Shown: positions 27,101 through 41,000, numbered from the stretch's first letter. The stretch is DNA of 64,000 nucleotides from Bombus terrestris (GCF_910591885.1 NC_063280.1:3410001-3474000), one strand, 5' to 3'. Made by a program: numbers and translations. The notes: a model not told the origin generated them from the letters alone.

Positions 27101-30100
27101 TGTAGGACTCTTCGGTAGGTTGAACGTTAAAATATTCCCAGAACGATCGGGCAGAACGCGCTTACGTTTAATCCTTGATACAAATACGACTGTGGTCGAG
27201 CTGGAAAAATTTAATAGGCACGCTGAATTTAATATTCTTTGAGCGTGCTGTGTATACTCTACTTAAGTTTAAATACTGCGCTTTATAACCTAAATTACAT
27301 TCAAATTATGTTTTTATTCAAATTCCATTCATCGCGATTAAAAAATAGTATTGAATTAGGACCAGTCGAAATTTTTATACTTTTCATTTATCCAATTCTA
27401 GTGGCAGAGTTTATTTATTACTAAGGTGTTGTACATAAAACAACAAACTGTCTATAGTATTCAGCCGTAACTTTTGTCACATAGGCAAGCTAAAATCCAG
27501 GTAGAAATGGTCAAAGCGTTCTTTCCGCGTCACTACTCGTCTCTTTATTACGCCGTAAATAGAAGAAGAAGGGAGGAATGCCACACAGGTAGATATAAAT
27601 CCAGCTGTATCATTCTAATCTTCGTCTATTTTGCAACACTGCAAGAAACGTGGTCGTTTAGCAGGGTACACTAGGCACACGAGGTTTAATAAATCATCGT
27701 TGCAACGAATCGTAGCGCGCAACGACCGTGAACTGGTAAACTTCGCGTACTTTAATTTCTGTATCTGGCTTTGAGGAGCGTTCACACCTTTCTTTTAGCT
27801 CTCTACACCTATTTCGCTTGTGTTTGCGCATCGGCTACGTAGTTACGGTATTGCTTTATTATTACGTTACTGAAAATGTAATTCATTCTCGACTTTGCAA
27901 CGTTCCACGCCCCTCCCCGTGAATCCTTCCCATTCAAATTGACACGCTCCTTTTATGGCACGTGGTCGTTTTATGTAACCCGCGGACGCGTTACACCACG
28001 CGGCCATTTTTGGCAAGGAATTGCACAGCCGCCGTTAATTATCCTTCTTTTTGCTGCAGTGTTTCTTTTTCGCCTCGGCGCAAGCGAGCCGAGGTGTGGC
28101 GGCAACCGAATCACCAAATAAAATCGGACGGCGTTCCACTTAACGAAAACTTACCGCCCCATAAAAATTCGGCACCGCCGCACGACAAATTTCCTTGCTC
28201 ACCAACCCACGAACGATAAGATAGAATGGCCTTTTCTATATACATTTTCTGCTGCCTGCACACGGTCATGTAATGCCGCGTAACGATCATCGACGCGTCC
28301 AGAGAATTTACGCGAATTACGATCGTGTCATTGTTTTATTAGCCAATTGTACGTAATCTGCGTATTAAAATTAGTAACAAACTTTAATTTCTACGGAGTT
28401 GTTTCTGCTAAATTCAAGCGATCCATTATTCCTCGCTATTGACCGTGACTGACTCGAGCTCATTGTTAGCAAAACCTAAACCTATTTTTAAACGCAATGA
28501 ATAGAAGTAGCGAGAGCAGGTGAGAAGTATTATGCTTTCTTCCCGTATTCTTGCCAGAACTATTCTTTTCCCTTGTTAAAGAGCCCGAAAATAGTCCCGG
28601 AATAAAATCATTATTGCTCTGCGAGAATTACAATACGGAACTCCGATTTATTGGAATTCGAACGAGCTCTACCATATAATATCCTAATTTCGAATTCTAT
28701 AGAATTTACTCGTAAATGGCTACGAAATAGGGAATATTTTCATGACACGACACGAACAACAGTACAGAAATAACGTCACGCAGGCAGAAAACCATTCATT
28801 TCCATTGACAGAAAGAACCGTGCTCTTTTCATCGGTCATCTTCTTTCCGGAGCAACTCGGCTCCTTCGAAAATGGTAGCCGAAACTTGCTTTCCATTCAC
28901 CTGGGCCGTTCCGCGGTTCCCTTGTCGGTTAACAGAACGAAAGAAAGAACATCTCTTGGCGAGCCTCTCGCGAGAGAGATCAGGTTGTTTGACGAGAGAC
29001 GAGACGCAGGAGAGAGCCGGTTGAGAACCTTCGAGATTCAGGTTCTACCTGGTGCGACCCGACAGAGCACGGAGAGTCTTGGGTGGCATGAGAGTGCGGT
29101 GGTCGCGCCCTATGCTAACCCAACCTAACATAGCCCAAGATCTTTCTTGGCTAGATTCTCACCGCTCGAAACCACATCGGTTGGACTTGTTTCCATAAGA
29201 TCGTGGCACATACATAGAGGAGTTGGATCGAGCCAACTCACGTACATCCGTGGCTACTTACCGGCCTAACCTCGATTCTCACGAGCTTCGTCGGTCTTCT
29301 TCCACATATATCTGCTTTAATTTACAGAAGTTAGGATAGGTTCGGTTTGGCTAGGGTTCCTGGTAACAGCGATTTGTCGGAAAGAATCGTAGAAGGCTTT
29401 CAGATGCGTCTATTTTTAGGGGCTAATAGTCGGTTTCTTTGGGTCAAGATTTGTTGCGTGCGATCTTCGCTCTTTCCAAAGGAGTTTCGTTTTCCGGTGA
29501 CCTTGGATTCTCTTGGTCCCCCAAGCGCATCAATACGAGCCGCGTTTCATTCGGTCGGAGCTGAATTATGGTTGGGACAGTTGCTTGTTATTTGGCGAAC
29601 CGAGATTTAAGGCGTTTTCTTGGAACAAAGATCTTCGAAGAACGAACAATTCTTAGTGGGACGCTGATATTGTGCAGTTTTATGAACGTTCCGTCACCTT
29701 GCTAGGCGCAACCAATTGCCAACGCGGTTTCTTTTTCAATGGTTCCGAAGCATCAGATTCTGTTGTTTATTGTTTCTTGCTGTAGCCGATCGGTCGTGGT
29801 GGCGTTGCGTGAAAAATCGATTCGCCGATTAATCGATTTTCAACGGTCTCGTTCGCGGCGAGACGAGAGGGCAAAGGTGAAGCCTAGGACAATCGTGAGA
29901 GTACAGAGTTTCGCGAGAGATAAGAAGCGAGAAGGGAACAAGCAGTACACGGCCTATAGATTCACGATGAAACTCCTCCAGCCAGATCTTTGATCTTGCA
30001 CGATCCACCGACCTAATTAATGGTATGCGGGTCAGCTGCGGCAATAATTGAGGGAACCGGATGCAATTGAACGTCTCCGCGGCGTATTATCATTCAAATA

Positions 30101-32328
30101 TCTTTCGCTGGTTGTAAGTTCACTCGGCCCTCCGAGTGTGACGATGCAGAAGTTAGATTCTAATTACGAGATGTGCAGGTGAATGGTAATTTAATGGTTG
30201 TGCTAAAACAAACAACGAATTATCGTCGAAGGGATCAGCCACTTAATTCTTCCTTTGTTTTACGATTAATCAAATTTTCTGTCAAGATTGAAGATTCTTC
30301 TTGAAAGCAACGAATAATGCTATATTTTCTTCGAGAAGATTCATAACATTTTTCATAATCCATGTTAACTTTTTGTACATTCGAAGAGATTAGAAAAGTA
30401 CTATTTGCGAAACTAGTGTTACACGATTGGCTGCAACCATCAAATCATACATCGAAGAATAAGAGCGAGAAATATAGATTTTATTTGAGATATTCGATTC
30501 CATATATTTCATTCACCAATAAACATCGTCCACCTATCACTTATTCTACAATTTAGAAAGTTGTTTTTACCTCAAGAAAAGTGATTTGCGCAAACTACTT
30601 CAGAAAGATGTATTCGTGGAAGCTACCCAGTGACTGGAAAACATCCACATAACGAAACGATGCACATACAAACTGATGTCGTTCTAATTCTACAAAAGCT
30701 TTTTGTACTACCCCATACTTAAAGAATTTTCGATAATTTCAAGTTCAATACTTCACTTTTATATAGTATTTAACAAATCTTTGAAGAAGAACAAAAGAAA
30801 GAAGAAAGGAAGAAAAGAGGAACGTTAAAGAACAAGTATTCCAATGTGAAGAGACAATTGATCGGAGTCGCAAGGTGTATACAGCGGACACATCGATCTT
30901 GGCGGAAAAATACAGGAGGAAGAGCACGGTTTTCGAGGCGAAGATCAGGCCGATAAACTCTTAGTGAACACGGCACGGGTAACAAGTTATGAAATGCAAT
31001 TTGCATGCGACCGAGATTCGCGTGGTAAACCGATGGCACGGTGCAACGCGCGGATACCACGGCACTTGGTCTGAAACCAGTCCTGAACTGGATTCCATCG
31101 AATTCGGGGGCACGGTTCGGCCTCTGAAACAGATCCGCTTTCGATCATCCTCGATCATCGAAATTGGTACGTCAGCTCGTTGAAACGATCACGGAGAAAA
31201 AAACCTTGCGCCTGCCTGTCGACGTTCTACGTCCCTATGCAAACGTTTCACCGATGAACACGGAAAGCAACTATTTAGAGTATAAATGTTGCGTGTTCTC
31301 CAGTTGGATCTATGCCAGTATTTGAACGAATAATGCACCCGCATCGTGTTGGACCAGGCAGCAAAAGGTTATGAAAGACGCATTGCAGAGGAGGGAATTA
31401 AATTTTCTATTCAGAATGCTGCTTCGTTTAGGGGCACGAGGTTTATTCGGTTAATTTCACGGTAAACGAGATTGGATACGAAACCACAATCAGAAGTGAC
31501 GTTGTTAGGAATTTCCCCGGAAGTTAGATAGTGGGCAGTTTCTTTGTGCTTATTTCTTGTCCTCTCTTCGCTTTATTCCTGAAGTTAATCTTACGGGGAG
31601 ACCTAATTCGTTCGTTGTTGTCATCAACGTCGAATATTTTGCTTTAGAGTAATAAACCAAAGATAAGGTGTTTTGCCCCTATATGATAACTAAATTTACA
31701 TAGGAAATGTAATATTGTATATAGTTCGATACAATGATAATTAGTCTAACGTATATTTACTTACGCATTTATTAGAAATATAAATTATGTATGGTATAAA
31801 AAATATATGAAATATCCCAGACAAGCCACTCATTATGATATTTAGTTGATGGTAAAAATCACTTTCTAGGTTCCGTTTGTCCATAAGTAATAAAAATATC
31901 AAGCAATAACACGTGAACGTAACTTAAAATGTAATAAACGTGAAATGTCTGGATAATCAGAATTGGTCTATTCTTCGTCGTCCGAGAATTAAAGCGTTTC
32001 CAAGTGACGTGGAGTCACTACACCAAAGTTTTAATCGACGACTTATCTTGAACAGGACGAGCTTCTTAGTACCTGGCCCTCGTTAGCTCGCTGACTAGTT
32101 TCAATCAGAGCAATGTACTTGGTAATGGAGTATTCATACCCCACCATTATCAACTCGCTTCTCCACCACCGATTACAACCCAGAATCTACTAGTTGGAAA
32201 TTGATTAAGCAATAGTTGGAAAGCCGGTTGGCTTTCGGAGATCCAGATGAAATCAAGAACTGGATCCTTCAATGGACACAATGACAACGAGATGTGCGTA
32301 TACGTACACGCACGAGAGGAACGACATG

Positions 32329-32340
32329 AGGGAAACAAAG
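32329..32340. repeat. Target-site duplication, LINE 3' side
   Basis: AGGGAAACAAAG sits directly against the T-run that marks the element's poly(A) end. It is identical to 33366-33377. Confidence 0.85.
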
Positions 32341-33365
32341 TTTTTTTTTTATTTATTTCTTTACATTCTCAATTTGTCCATTCGGACATTTGGAAGAATT
32401 TTTTAGCGGTATTATTATCATGTGGGTGACTACCTCCAGCAGGGTACCATCTTCGCGTTTGCTAGGTTATATCCTTTGCGAGGTCTGCCGGGTGTTTCCT
32501 TTTTAGCCTTCTTTCCATATTTAAAGTGTTGATCGTTTCCGCTGCTAGCCGGTTGGGTGTGTTGCTATTCTTGCCTTGTATCTTTCCGCGTAGCTGCTGA
32601 TTGCTTCCTCGATCGTTGGGATTCCCAGGTCCGTCCGTATGTCCTCATTTCTAACGTACCATGGGACGCTTACTATCGTTCTAAGAATTTTAGCTTGCAT
32701 TGTCTCTATTTTGTTTATATGGCTCATTGCTGCTGTTCCCCATAGTGGTATTCGGTACGTCCAGATTGATTTTATGTGTATCTAAGTGGAGTCCTAGGTA
32801 TTTGACTTGCTTTGTTTGGTTATGTGCGTGCCGTTCAGAAGGATGTTTGGTGGTATCTGTTTTCGCAGTGTGAATGTAATATGGTTGCATTTATTGGGGT
32901 TTGCTTTTATTTGTTTTTTCTTGTAGCCACTTTTCTATTTTTGTGATATGTTCTTGTAGTAATTTGACTGCTGTTTCTGGATTAGTGTTTCTGACTAGTG
33001 TAGCTGTGTCGTCCGCGAATGTCAGTATTTTGCTATTGGTAGTTGTTGGTATGTTAGCCGTGTATAATGTGTATAGTATTGGGCCTAGAACGTTTCCTTG
33101 CGGAACCCCTGCCTTGATGTCTTTAACTTCAGAGTATGTGTCCTTGATTTTTATTACGAAGGTTCTGCTGTTTAAGTAAGATTTTATTAATTGGTGTATT
33201 TGTTCCGGGAATTGTTTCCTAATTGTTTGTAGTAGGCTTTCGTGGCTTATTTTGTCAAATGCTTTCTCCATGTCCATAAAGAGGGCTGTGCAGTATTGTT
33301 TGTTTTCTAGTGCTAGTATTATTTCGTTGATAAGCCTGCGCATTTGGTCTTCGTGGAGTGTTTGT
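32341..33365 (-). mobile_element. 5'-truncated Jockey-clade LINE insertion
   Basis: A 1,025-bp non-LTR retrotransposon copy is inserted on the minus strand. Its 3' end is a poly(A) tail, seen as T at 32341-32350. An exact 12-bp duplication (AGGGAAACAAAG) flanks it on both sides, the signature of target-primed reverse transcription. The copy starts inside the reverse transcriptase domain, so ORF1, the endonuclease and the N-terminal part of RT are missing. The exact target-site duplication suggests a fairly young insertion, yet the body carries frameshifts and an internal deletion. It may therefore derive from an already damaged source copy. It lies in the same orientation as the putative host gene. 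Confidence 0.9.
32462..33365 (-). pseudogene. Broken reverse transcriptase (ORF2) remnant, Jockey-like
   Basis: The first frame, from 33365 to 32891, shows RT motif A FMDMEKAFD (33254-33280), motif B GVPQGNVLGP (33080-33109) and the catalytic motif C FADD (33008-33019). This part is intact enough to identify the fold, but a stop follows at 32891. A second frame continues with VKYLGLHLD. Near 32771 the text jumps to a third frame reading SIWTYRIPLWG, so the linking segment normally found between these two motifs (about 40-60 residues in Jockey relatives) is deleted. A further frame change near 32550 leads to the typical C-terminal RRLKRKHPADL and a stop at 32462. The copy cannot encode an active enzyme. 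In the longest ORF, residues before LQTLHEDQ are host DNA read through the target-site duplication. Confidence 0.9.
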
Positions 33366-33377
33366 AGGGAAACAAAG
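33366..33377. repeat. Target-site duplication, LINE 5' side
   Basis: AGGGAAACAAAG is identical to 32329-32340 and marks the truncated 5' junction of the LINE. Confidence 0.85.
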
Positions 33378-34022
33378 TGGCGTTTGTCTCTCGCCATTGA
33401 AAGTCTGTAATGGCCGCCCGTAACAAACAGTTCTCGCGATTAAGTTTATATGGGAGGCTGTCGTTGCGTGGAGGAAAAGGAAACTCGCGATGAAACGGTA
33501 GGAAATATTCCTTGAGCAAAGGCAGGATTTCCTGTAAGCGTTAGACACAAACATTTAAACGTATACGTTCTCTGCTGTCAGCTGAACGCAGCATCCATGC
33601 GCGGATGAGACTTCTCATAAACGTAAAATGGTTCGACTGAGTCACTTTTAATCAATTTCTTCGGTCAACTTCACTTTTAAGCAATTTCTCAATTTTATTA
33701 TGTAAGTACACGAGTAACGTTCGATTCATAAAAACAAATTATTTCCACGAGTTCATTTATCACGAGGCGATGACAAATAATAGCAAATTCCCAGATAAGA
33801 TTAAAAAGTAATATCTCCAACATGATTTTTTTCTGCTTTTTAATGTACACGGTTGATCTATGTGACTTCTGAACGGTTTGTACGAGCATAACGCATTCGT
33901 TTCTTTATGTATTCATTATTTAGTATATTGTTGTCTAGCAAAAGAGAGAGTTACGTACAGAGAAAGTGAAATATGTGTTTAAAGTGAACTGAAACTCTAA
34001 TCTTTCTCGCTACTATCGTATA
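33378..34022. other. Non-coding stretch, no gene seen
   Basis: This is ordinary AT-rich sequence between the LINE and the first Tc1-like MITE. Confidence 0.5.
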
Positions 34023-34230
34023 CAGTGGCTACGAAAAGTATTTGCATACCATTGTATTTATTATAGCATTTACATACCAGTTGATTAGATCCAAGTACAT
34101 TAAATCTCGTATTATTTAGTATCATTCTTATACGACTATAAGAATTTGACACTATGGAAATGAAATGTAGGATCTGACTAAAAATCTATTCATTGGCGGA
34201 TATAGATATCTGAAAATACTTTTGTAGAAT
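34023..34230 (+). mobile_element. Tc1-like MITE, copy 1
   Basis: A TA target dinucleotide (34021-34022) precedes a terminal repeat starting CAGTGGCTACGAAAAGTATT, the kind of end seen in Tc1-like elements. The right end is decayed (AAATACTTTTGTAG near 34215-34228). The interior shares order and wording with two other copies in this window: GTATTTATTAT.GCATTTACAT, then AGTA.ATTAAAT, then GAAATGAAATGTA. There is no transposase ORF, so it is non-autonomous. Confidence 0.7.
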
Positions 34231-37002
34231 AAGTTAATTTGCAATGTATTACAAGATTTCATTCTCTTCACAAAAAAAAGATCTTGTTGAAACTTTTCAA
34301 ACACGACAAAAATTGATCGTTCGCGTGTAGATTGCTATTTTAGCAGGCGGGTGATCGTCCGACGTGTACGTAACGTATAAAACTCGCCTATAGGAAAACG
34401 AAGATATTCTTCTCCATTGTATCTGTATTGTAGATGCATCTGACGTTTATAGGAAATCCCGTCTTAGCCAGAAAAAAGTGACGCGTCGCCTCTCTGAGAC
34501 TCGACCATCCTCATTGTGATCGGTTCAAGCGTGACTCTTACGACGAGCCGGTTTTCATACGCGAAAACAGATAGCTCGAATAAACATCGCCTCGCGATCC
34601 GAGTCTCCGGATATATTCAGGGAGAGGCAATGAATTGGAAATTCGCGTTTCGAGAGTTCGTAATGGATAGGTTGCGTTGCAAATTACAAACACGATGTTT
34701 CGTGAAATCGATGACCGAGCAGGAAATAATAGAGCATCCACGTGTGGAAGCTACTTTGTGCCTCCTATCTAAAACGAAAATCCTAATGACTTTTTGATAT
34801 AAGTGTGTGGCTGCGTTCCCACGACAAGGAATACCCGATATAATTACTTAATTGCACGATACCGGAGACGAGAGCCAGGATCGAAAGAAGACGAGAACAA
34901 CGATTTCAATCTCGTGCGATAATCCTCGCTTGACGTGTGTCAATTTTATTAGCCGTTCTTTTTTCTCGCGGATATAGCGGCTCCTCTATGGTTCGTTATT
35001 TCGCTATCTCGTTTCTTGGTCTTGTTTGAATAGCCTATTTCCTTATATCGTATTAAGACTGCTAGTATCATTAAAAATGATGACTTTAAATACGATATTA
35101 AAAGAATAATCCGCGATTTCTCTTTTCAACTAAACGCTATTAAACGCGTTTCTTTAATATTTACGCTGCAACGTTCGACTGCTGTCGAAGAATGCCGCTT
35201 ATTTATTCGCTCTGAGTATCGGTTGAAAATGTTGGAAACGAATCTCTTTTCGATATTATGTAATCGTACGGTGGTACATTACACGATAAAATCTGTCTTA
35301 AAGAGTTAAAGAAATTAATTACGCAACATAAAGATTAATAAAACACTATGCGAATGTCGCAAATATGATCAAATCATATTTACTTAATAACTTATATAAT
35401 AATACAAATTATAGAACAAATAGAATACGTATGAAATGTTAAAAATCAGAGACTATAATAGATCATTGCAATAAGATAAATAATACCAATAATAAATTTT
35501 CCTTGCAATTGGGAATATTATTCGCCTATAGGCAAACGTGCAAACGCTGCAAAAACGCGCAGTTCCGCTAACCCTTTCGTTTCTCTATAGAAGTATAAAA
35601 CGCTCCCCACGAGCAGGACAACCAAATGAACTGCGAGTATGGTAACAACGGCACGTGTGTGGGAAGAAAAATGAGAGTAACGGCACGAATCGTATGGGAT
35701 CGCGGCTCTGCCAGAGCGTACACTTTGCTCTGCGCGTCTGCATCTACATTTGATTCCACGCTATGAATCTCCGAGGCTTAAAGGGACCCTTTCATATTGC
35801 AAGGGACTCGTGCATACACTGCACGCGTTCAGCAACATGTTCACCAGGGATTTCCTCTCTGCGAACGCATATTGCCCGCTGCGAAACTTTACGATGCATT
35901 TTTAATCGATTCGTTTATCGCACCGGCTTAGAACGGCCGTCCACGTTCTAAATCATCTTGCGTCAGATTTTAGCTCGAGCCGGAATTTATAATTCGATCA
36001 TTGAAAAAGTTAATACGTTGTACGTCGTAGATATTTCACAGCCAAAGTTTGCTGGGCTTTTGGAATGCAAACATTTACGTATTCCACGTTTCATCGTGGC
36101 TGCAGGGACGTTTTCGTACGAAAATAAACGACAAGATACGTCGAGAAAGCATTTCGAAGCTTTCCTCCATAAATACACTGTGTACACCTAAACCTATATT
36201 GCTTTCCACGTGGTTGCATCTCGCATCCGGAAGTCCAAGGTATAAATAGAAACGTCGGCCTTGAGGCTCTGAAAACCTTTGGTACACCTTGCTCATTAAT
36301 TATCCTGCATGCGATTGTTTGTAAATGTTACGGGCTCCTTTATAACTTGACGGATAACATCGATGATGTCTCTAATGAAAATTACTTTACCGCTAAGGTT
36401 GCGGGTTTTTTTTTCTGCCTGATACAATAACGGATAATTCGTTGTGGTTTTTGTCTCTTTACCACGCACGTTAGAATAGAACTATGGGATTGCTACTCGT
36501 ACAATAATTTGACAACTCGCTATTAATTTTGCAATGGATTACAAAAGATTACGATATTTCACTAGAGTCAGAGGCTTTGATCGAATCGTTAATGACCCAG
36601 GCAAAATTCGAAAGTGCATACTCATCAGCGAACAGTGCTATTTCTCACAACCTACAAAAACGTGTAGACGTTGCAAGGAACTGTGTTTCACGAATATGAT
36701 CGCGAACGAGACAATTTATGAATTCGAAGCTCTATTATATCTTTTAAAATTTAGAACAGTTAAAAAACATAGCTACCCAAGAACCAAATCATTCTGCCAA
36801 TCAAATCACTTCAGAAGACTCGTGAGTCGTGATATCACAGTAATCGTATCAGAACAGTCAATACTTAGAGAGTGAAAACTTAATGATTACAATTTCTTGA
36901 CATAATCGCTAATAACCTTAAATGGTATACGTAGGTTTAAACACACAGCTGCAAAAAGGAATTACAGTGGGTCACATTCGAATCAGATGATCGCGTCTAG
37001 TA
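34231..37002. other. Non-coding stretch, no gene seen
   Basis: Only short chance ORFs are present. AT-rich sequence dominates from 35.0 to 35.5 kb. Confidence 0.5.
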
Positions 37003-37188
37003 TTAGGTTGTCCCAAAAATGTCTTTCGCTATCTGTACGCAGCTGCTCTATCAGGCTATGTTGATACAAACATGAAATTCTAATGTCTTCTAGCTGTCGT
37101 CGAACACGTTTCGTTTGCATTAAAACGAAAAATGTTGTGCATCTATTATTTCCTTCTAAAACGAAAGAAACTTTTAGGACAAACTAAT
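37003..37188. mobile_element. Mariner-type MITE, 186 bp
   Basis: The left end starts TTAGGTTGTCCCAAAAA and the right end, reversed, reads TTAGTTTGTCCTAAAAG. Over about 26 bp the two ends differ at only four positions. TA dinucleotides flank both ends (37001-37002 and 37189-37190), matching the mariner target site. The end sequence resembles those of insect mariner elements. No transposase is present, so this is an internally deleted or non-autonomous copy. Confidence 0.8.
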
Positions 37189-37241
37189 AATTCTCTAAAC
37201 TTGATATATTTATAAGACTCACGACCATGACTCATGACACT

Positions 37242-37256
37242 AAAAAAAAAAAAAAA
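37242..37256. repeat. Poly(A) run
   Basis: This is a run of fifteen A residues. No recognisable retroposed gene lies upstream. Confidence 0.9.
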
Positions 37257-37873
37257 TTGTACCAGCCTTGTATTAGTATTCCAAGTACAAAGACTTAGCA
37301 AGCGTAAAGAGCCAAATTCGAACGAAAGGATCGCGTGGTTAGAAGCAACACACGACCGGTGAAAATCTTGTTCCGTGAAACCGCAATGCCATCGAAACCA
37401 GGCTCCGTTACCTCGAATGATGGGCCTGGTCAGGTGCACACGTGCACGACGAGCGTGCCGGTGACAAGCTCGCAAGCTTCAGTATTATCTAGTCGTGTGT
37501 GCACACGAGCGATGAGCGGTCTATGGGAAAATTCAGTCGAGATTCTCGTGGCATCGCGAGCAGACGCGGGCCGATCCCAGCAGCACCGTTAGCAGGCTTC
37601 AAGGATATCCTGTGTCGCGTGCAAGCAAGCCGCGTGAATTACCTTACGGAGCTTATTCGATGCACAGGACGAGAAAGGATCGTCAAGGATTACCGGTAGT
37701 CAATGGCCGACGCTGTTTTTGTCGACCGGTTTCCAAGCCTTCCGTGCGCTGCTGTTTGAGAAAATCGTCCGATTCCTGACGGTGAATTTATTGAATTATG
37801 GATGCCTTTTATTGAGAATAGCTACAGCGCTTATCAAGAATTACGGTAGAATTTCACGTTACACGAATATATA

Positions 37874-38064
37874 CAAAAGTAAGTGAACAGTTAGCGGAAA
37901 CTATTGACACTGTATTTATTATCGCATTTACATACTAATCGATTATATTGAAGTATATTAAATTTTATACCGTTTAACAGTACTCGCATATAATTATAAA
38001 GAATTGATTTTTTGAAAATGAAATGTAAAACCTAACGAAGAACCGCCTTATTTCGTAGCCACTG
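37874..38064 (+). mobile_element. Tc1-like MITE, copy 2
   Basis: The right end is well kept: CGTAGCCACTG followed by TA (38065-38066) is the inverse of copy 1's left end. The left end is decayed, so that boundary is approximate. The interior matches copy 1 (TGTATTTATTATCGCATTTA) and copy 3 (AGTATATTAAATTTTA, then ATAATTATAAA, then GAAAATGAAAT). Confidence 0.65.
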
Positions 38065-41000
38065 TATATTTCTCCATACTTGTATTAACTATAATTGCGA
38101 CCATTAGTTTATCTATAAGATATAAATATCACGCTACTTGAAGACTACTTGAAGAAGACGTTAAATTACATTTAAACAACGTAATAGAAGTCCAGGTTCC
38201 GGTAAGTTGATTTAGTTAACAAGGACAGGATATGAATTGTTTCAATAAATAAAGTTTAGAAAAATTCTACTCTATGCTTTTGACACGATTAACGAGTTAC
38301 CTACATATTATTCGTATTTATGGTTGATCGATTGTACAATGTACGAGTGATTGTACAATTGATACCGGTGTGATCGAACAACGAAGGACAGAATGTTTTA
38401 ATCTTTCGCCGAGTTATTTAGCATCGAGATGGAGTGTCGAGATAGGGTAATGGTTTGTGAGTAAATCTCGCGTTGGAATTCGAAAAAGTTTAGATATCTT
38501 TATTTAAGAAGGGCGTGGTGTGTCGGATCGCAGATAGTTTGGCATAGTTCGAGAAGGTGAACAGGGTACGCTAGGTGTTATATTTTTCGACCTACATAAG
38601 AAGTAGTGTAAAATTTATTCAAACGAAGTTTTGATGAAGTCCATTTCAAAGATTAGATCATATGCATGATAATGTCAGCTACTATTTGCATGTGATTAGA
38701 TACTGTTGATTTTTCGACGAATCACCAATTACGGTGCGATCATTATGACCGCGGTTTACCGTTTAATGTGAACGATGAAAATATAATATCGTTTAATCGA
38801 GGAGTTTCTATTCCATTAAACAACTAAACATGGAATAGCAATTTCTTCTTCTTTTTCTATATTTTTTAAATAAGAAAACTTCAAAGCACCCTTGATCTTA
38901 TGATAGTGGGAAATTCAGAATCACTTCTATTTTTCAGTATTATTATTCAAATATTCCGAATTGACAATCGTAGTTAAATTATGCTTCAAATCGATCTCGG
39001 TGTAAGAATTGCGTGTTCGGCTAATGAACGAAACACTTGAGTTAAATATGTGATAATACGTTTCAATTACACTGCTGTATCGGGTTAGAATGACTTGTAC
39101 TTTCTGACGTGTCGTAAAAAAACTCCCTCACTCACAAGCACATTACACTCTTACAGATTTCACGTACGCAGCACATATTCTTACCACGTGCAGTTAAATC
39201 TCCACATGACACCGTGCATCCATGTGCGTTCTCAGAACTGTTCGCTTCAACAAAGATGAAAAGGATAAGCAAATTTGACATGTTTCTTTTTCGAAATCCT
39301 TGTACGATGCAAACGACCATTATGAAATTATTTTGAACATATCATCAGGCGATATATTTCGCTGTGGTTAGTCAACTTCCGCTTGTTCTGGTTCGCAAAA
39401 CGAACAGGTATTGCAGCCGATCTGCGGGCTTTATTATTGCTAATTATTGCCAGATTCGGCACGAACATTTTTATTGCAGTGGTTAATATGAGCGTTTCGC
39501 GTGTCACGAGTTATACTTTTGACCTTTGCAAACGCACGCTTGCTCTTTCACCTTCTCTTGGTTATGCCGAGTTAACTAGCGCTAGGCACTGCAACGATAG
39601 AAAAACTAGTTCCGATACGCAACCATGTCAAGTAGAAAAGCCGCAATGCGCCATGACGTCACTGCTGAAAAGAGCTGCGTCCTGGGATATGGTTCTCGTT
39701 CCTGATATTATTGCTTCGCTTTTTATTCGTGGCCCCGGGGCACGAACTGATTAAGCGATGCTTATCTAGTAATGCCCCTTAGTCACGAGTTTTCTGAAAC
39801 AGCCGATGGCAGAGGAAGGAACTTCAACCATTTCTACAGGATTTTATCGCGGAATAATCGCTTGAATGTGATACTTCGCGAATAATACTTGGGATCAACG
39901 GATAGGGCATGTGAAATGTACAGCTTTAACCTTTTCACGACTGAATATTTCTCCAGATATATGGAAAATTGTGTTGTCAATTAAGAAATACATTTTTTCT
40001 GATATAAAAAAATTATGTAATGCATTAAAATTAGCATGAGTTTCATCGGAAATAAATGCAATGTATGCTTAATCAGTTAGTAACGTTCTAATAATAATAT
40101 GACGATGACGACGTTAGACCTTTGAATTATTTCGTCATTTATAAGCTTCAAAGAGTAATCCGACGACTTTCACATTTGAATCTTTCCGAAAGAGAAATGC
40201 CAGAAAATTTTAAGATTAAACATTATGAAAAATGTACACACCGTGGTACATCTGTTGCACGTATATTGTCTGAATGTTCTTCCTAGCCGATGATTCTTAC
40301 AAAGAATACCATTTCTCTATGTCGTAGTGGCAAAAACTTGACCCATGACACAGTACAAAGTACTTAGAATCTAATTTATGACACTTTCGAGACTTTATCG
40401 TTTTCTCTTGCTAACAATGAGTCCTGTAACACTGACAAAAATTAAACAATCATTTTGCACTCTTAAAGCTTCACATTATCCTGTCAATCTGTTGATCTAT
40501 CAATCAAAACGTTCGATTCTTACACCTTAAATGATTGATCTCTTTTAACTAACAATAAATGCCGTGCAGAACTCGAAAGATGATTAACGGGACTGCATAG
40601 AAACAGGAGAAGTATTATACGTTAGCGTCATGCTAACATTATTTTATTTACAATATTTGTGTACCGTCGAAGACAAAAATAAATGAACAGGTAGTCGAAA
40701 AGAGAGAATATCGATAATATTTTGTTAAATATGATTTGTTACAAATCGATTCAAATAATACGACAAATTAAGACGCTTGTATTACACGAAAATGCAAACG
40801 TTAATTTCGATTATTCGATAAATGATCTATCTACTGTAAGAGCACAGTATAATAAATAAAACTAGTGCATTACCTATACAACTATTTTTATCCCAGATTG
40901 TATACAATACTTTCGTCAATGAGCTTACTAAATGCTAAAAGCACTTCGCCAATACGCGTGTCTGTCTTTCTGACTGTAAAAGCTCTGTCAGAAACAACTA

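Larger units (their letters stand above)
9081..32328. other. Long non-coding stretch, no gene seen
   Basis: No exon with convincing splice sites on either side, no RNA gene and no clear transposon was recognised. Pyrimidine-rich tracts occur at 17288-17301 and 21163-21189, a purine tract at about 30783-30826, a 7-bp stem hairpin at 22569-22588, and somewhat GC-rich patches near 20.9-21.4, 22.0-22.4 and 25.5-25.8 kb. Confidence 0.4.

Noticed and set aside
29110..29360. CCTAACC- and TTAGG-like words suggesting telomeric repeat or transposon ends
   Set aside because: They are isolated words, not tandem arrays, and the inverted similarity between the two sites is too weak to define an element.
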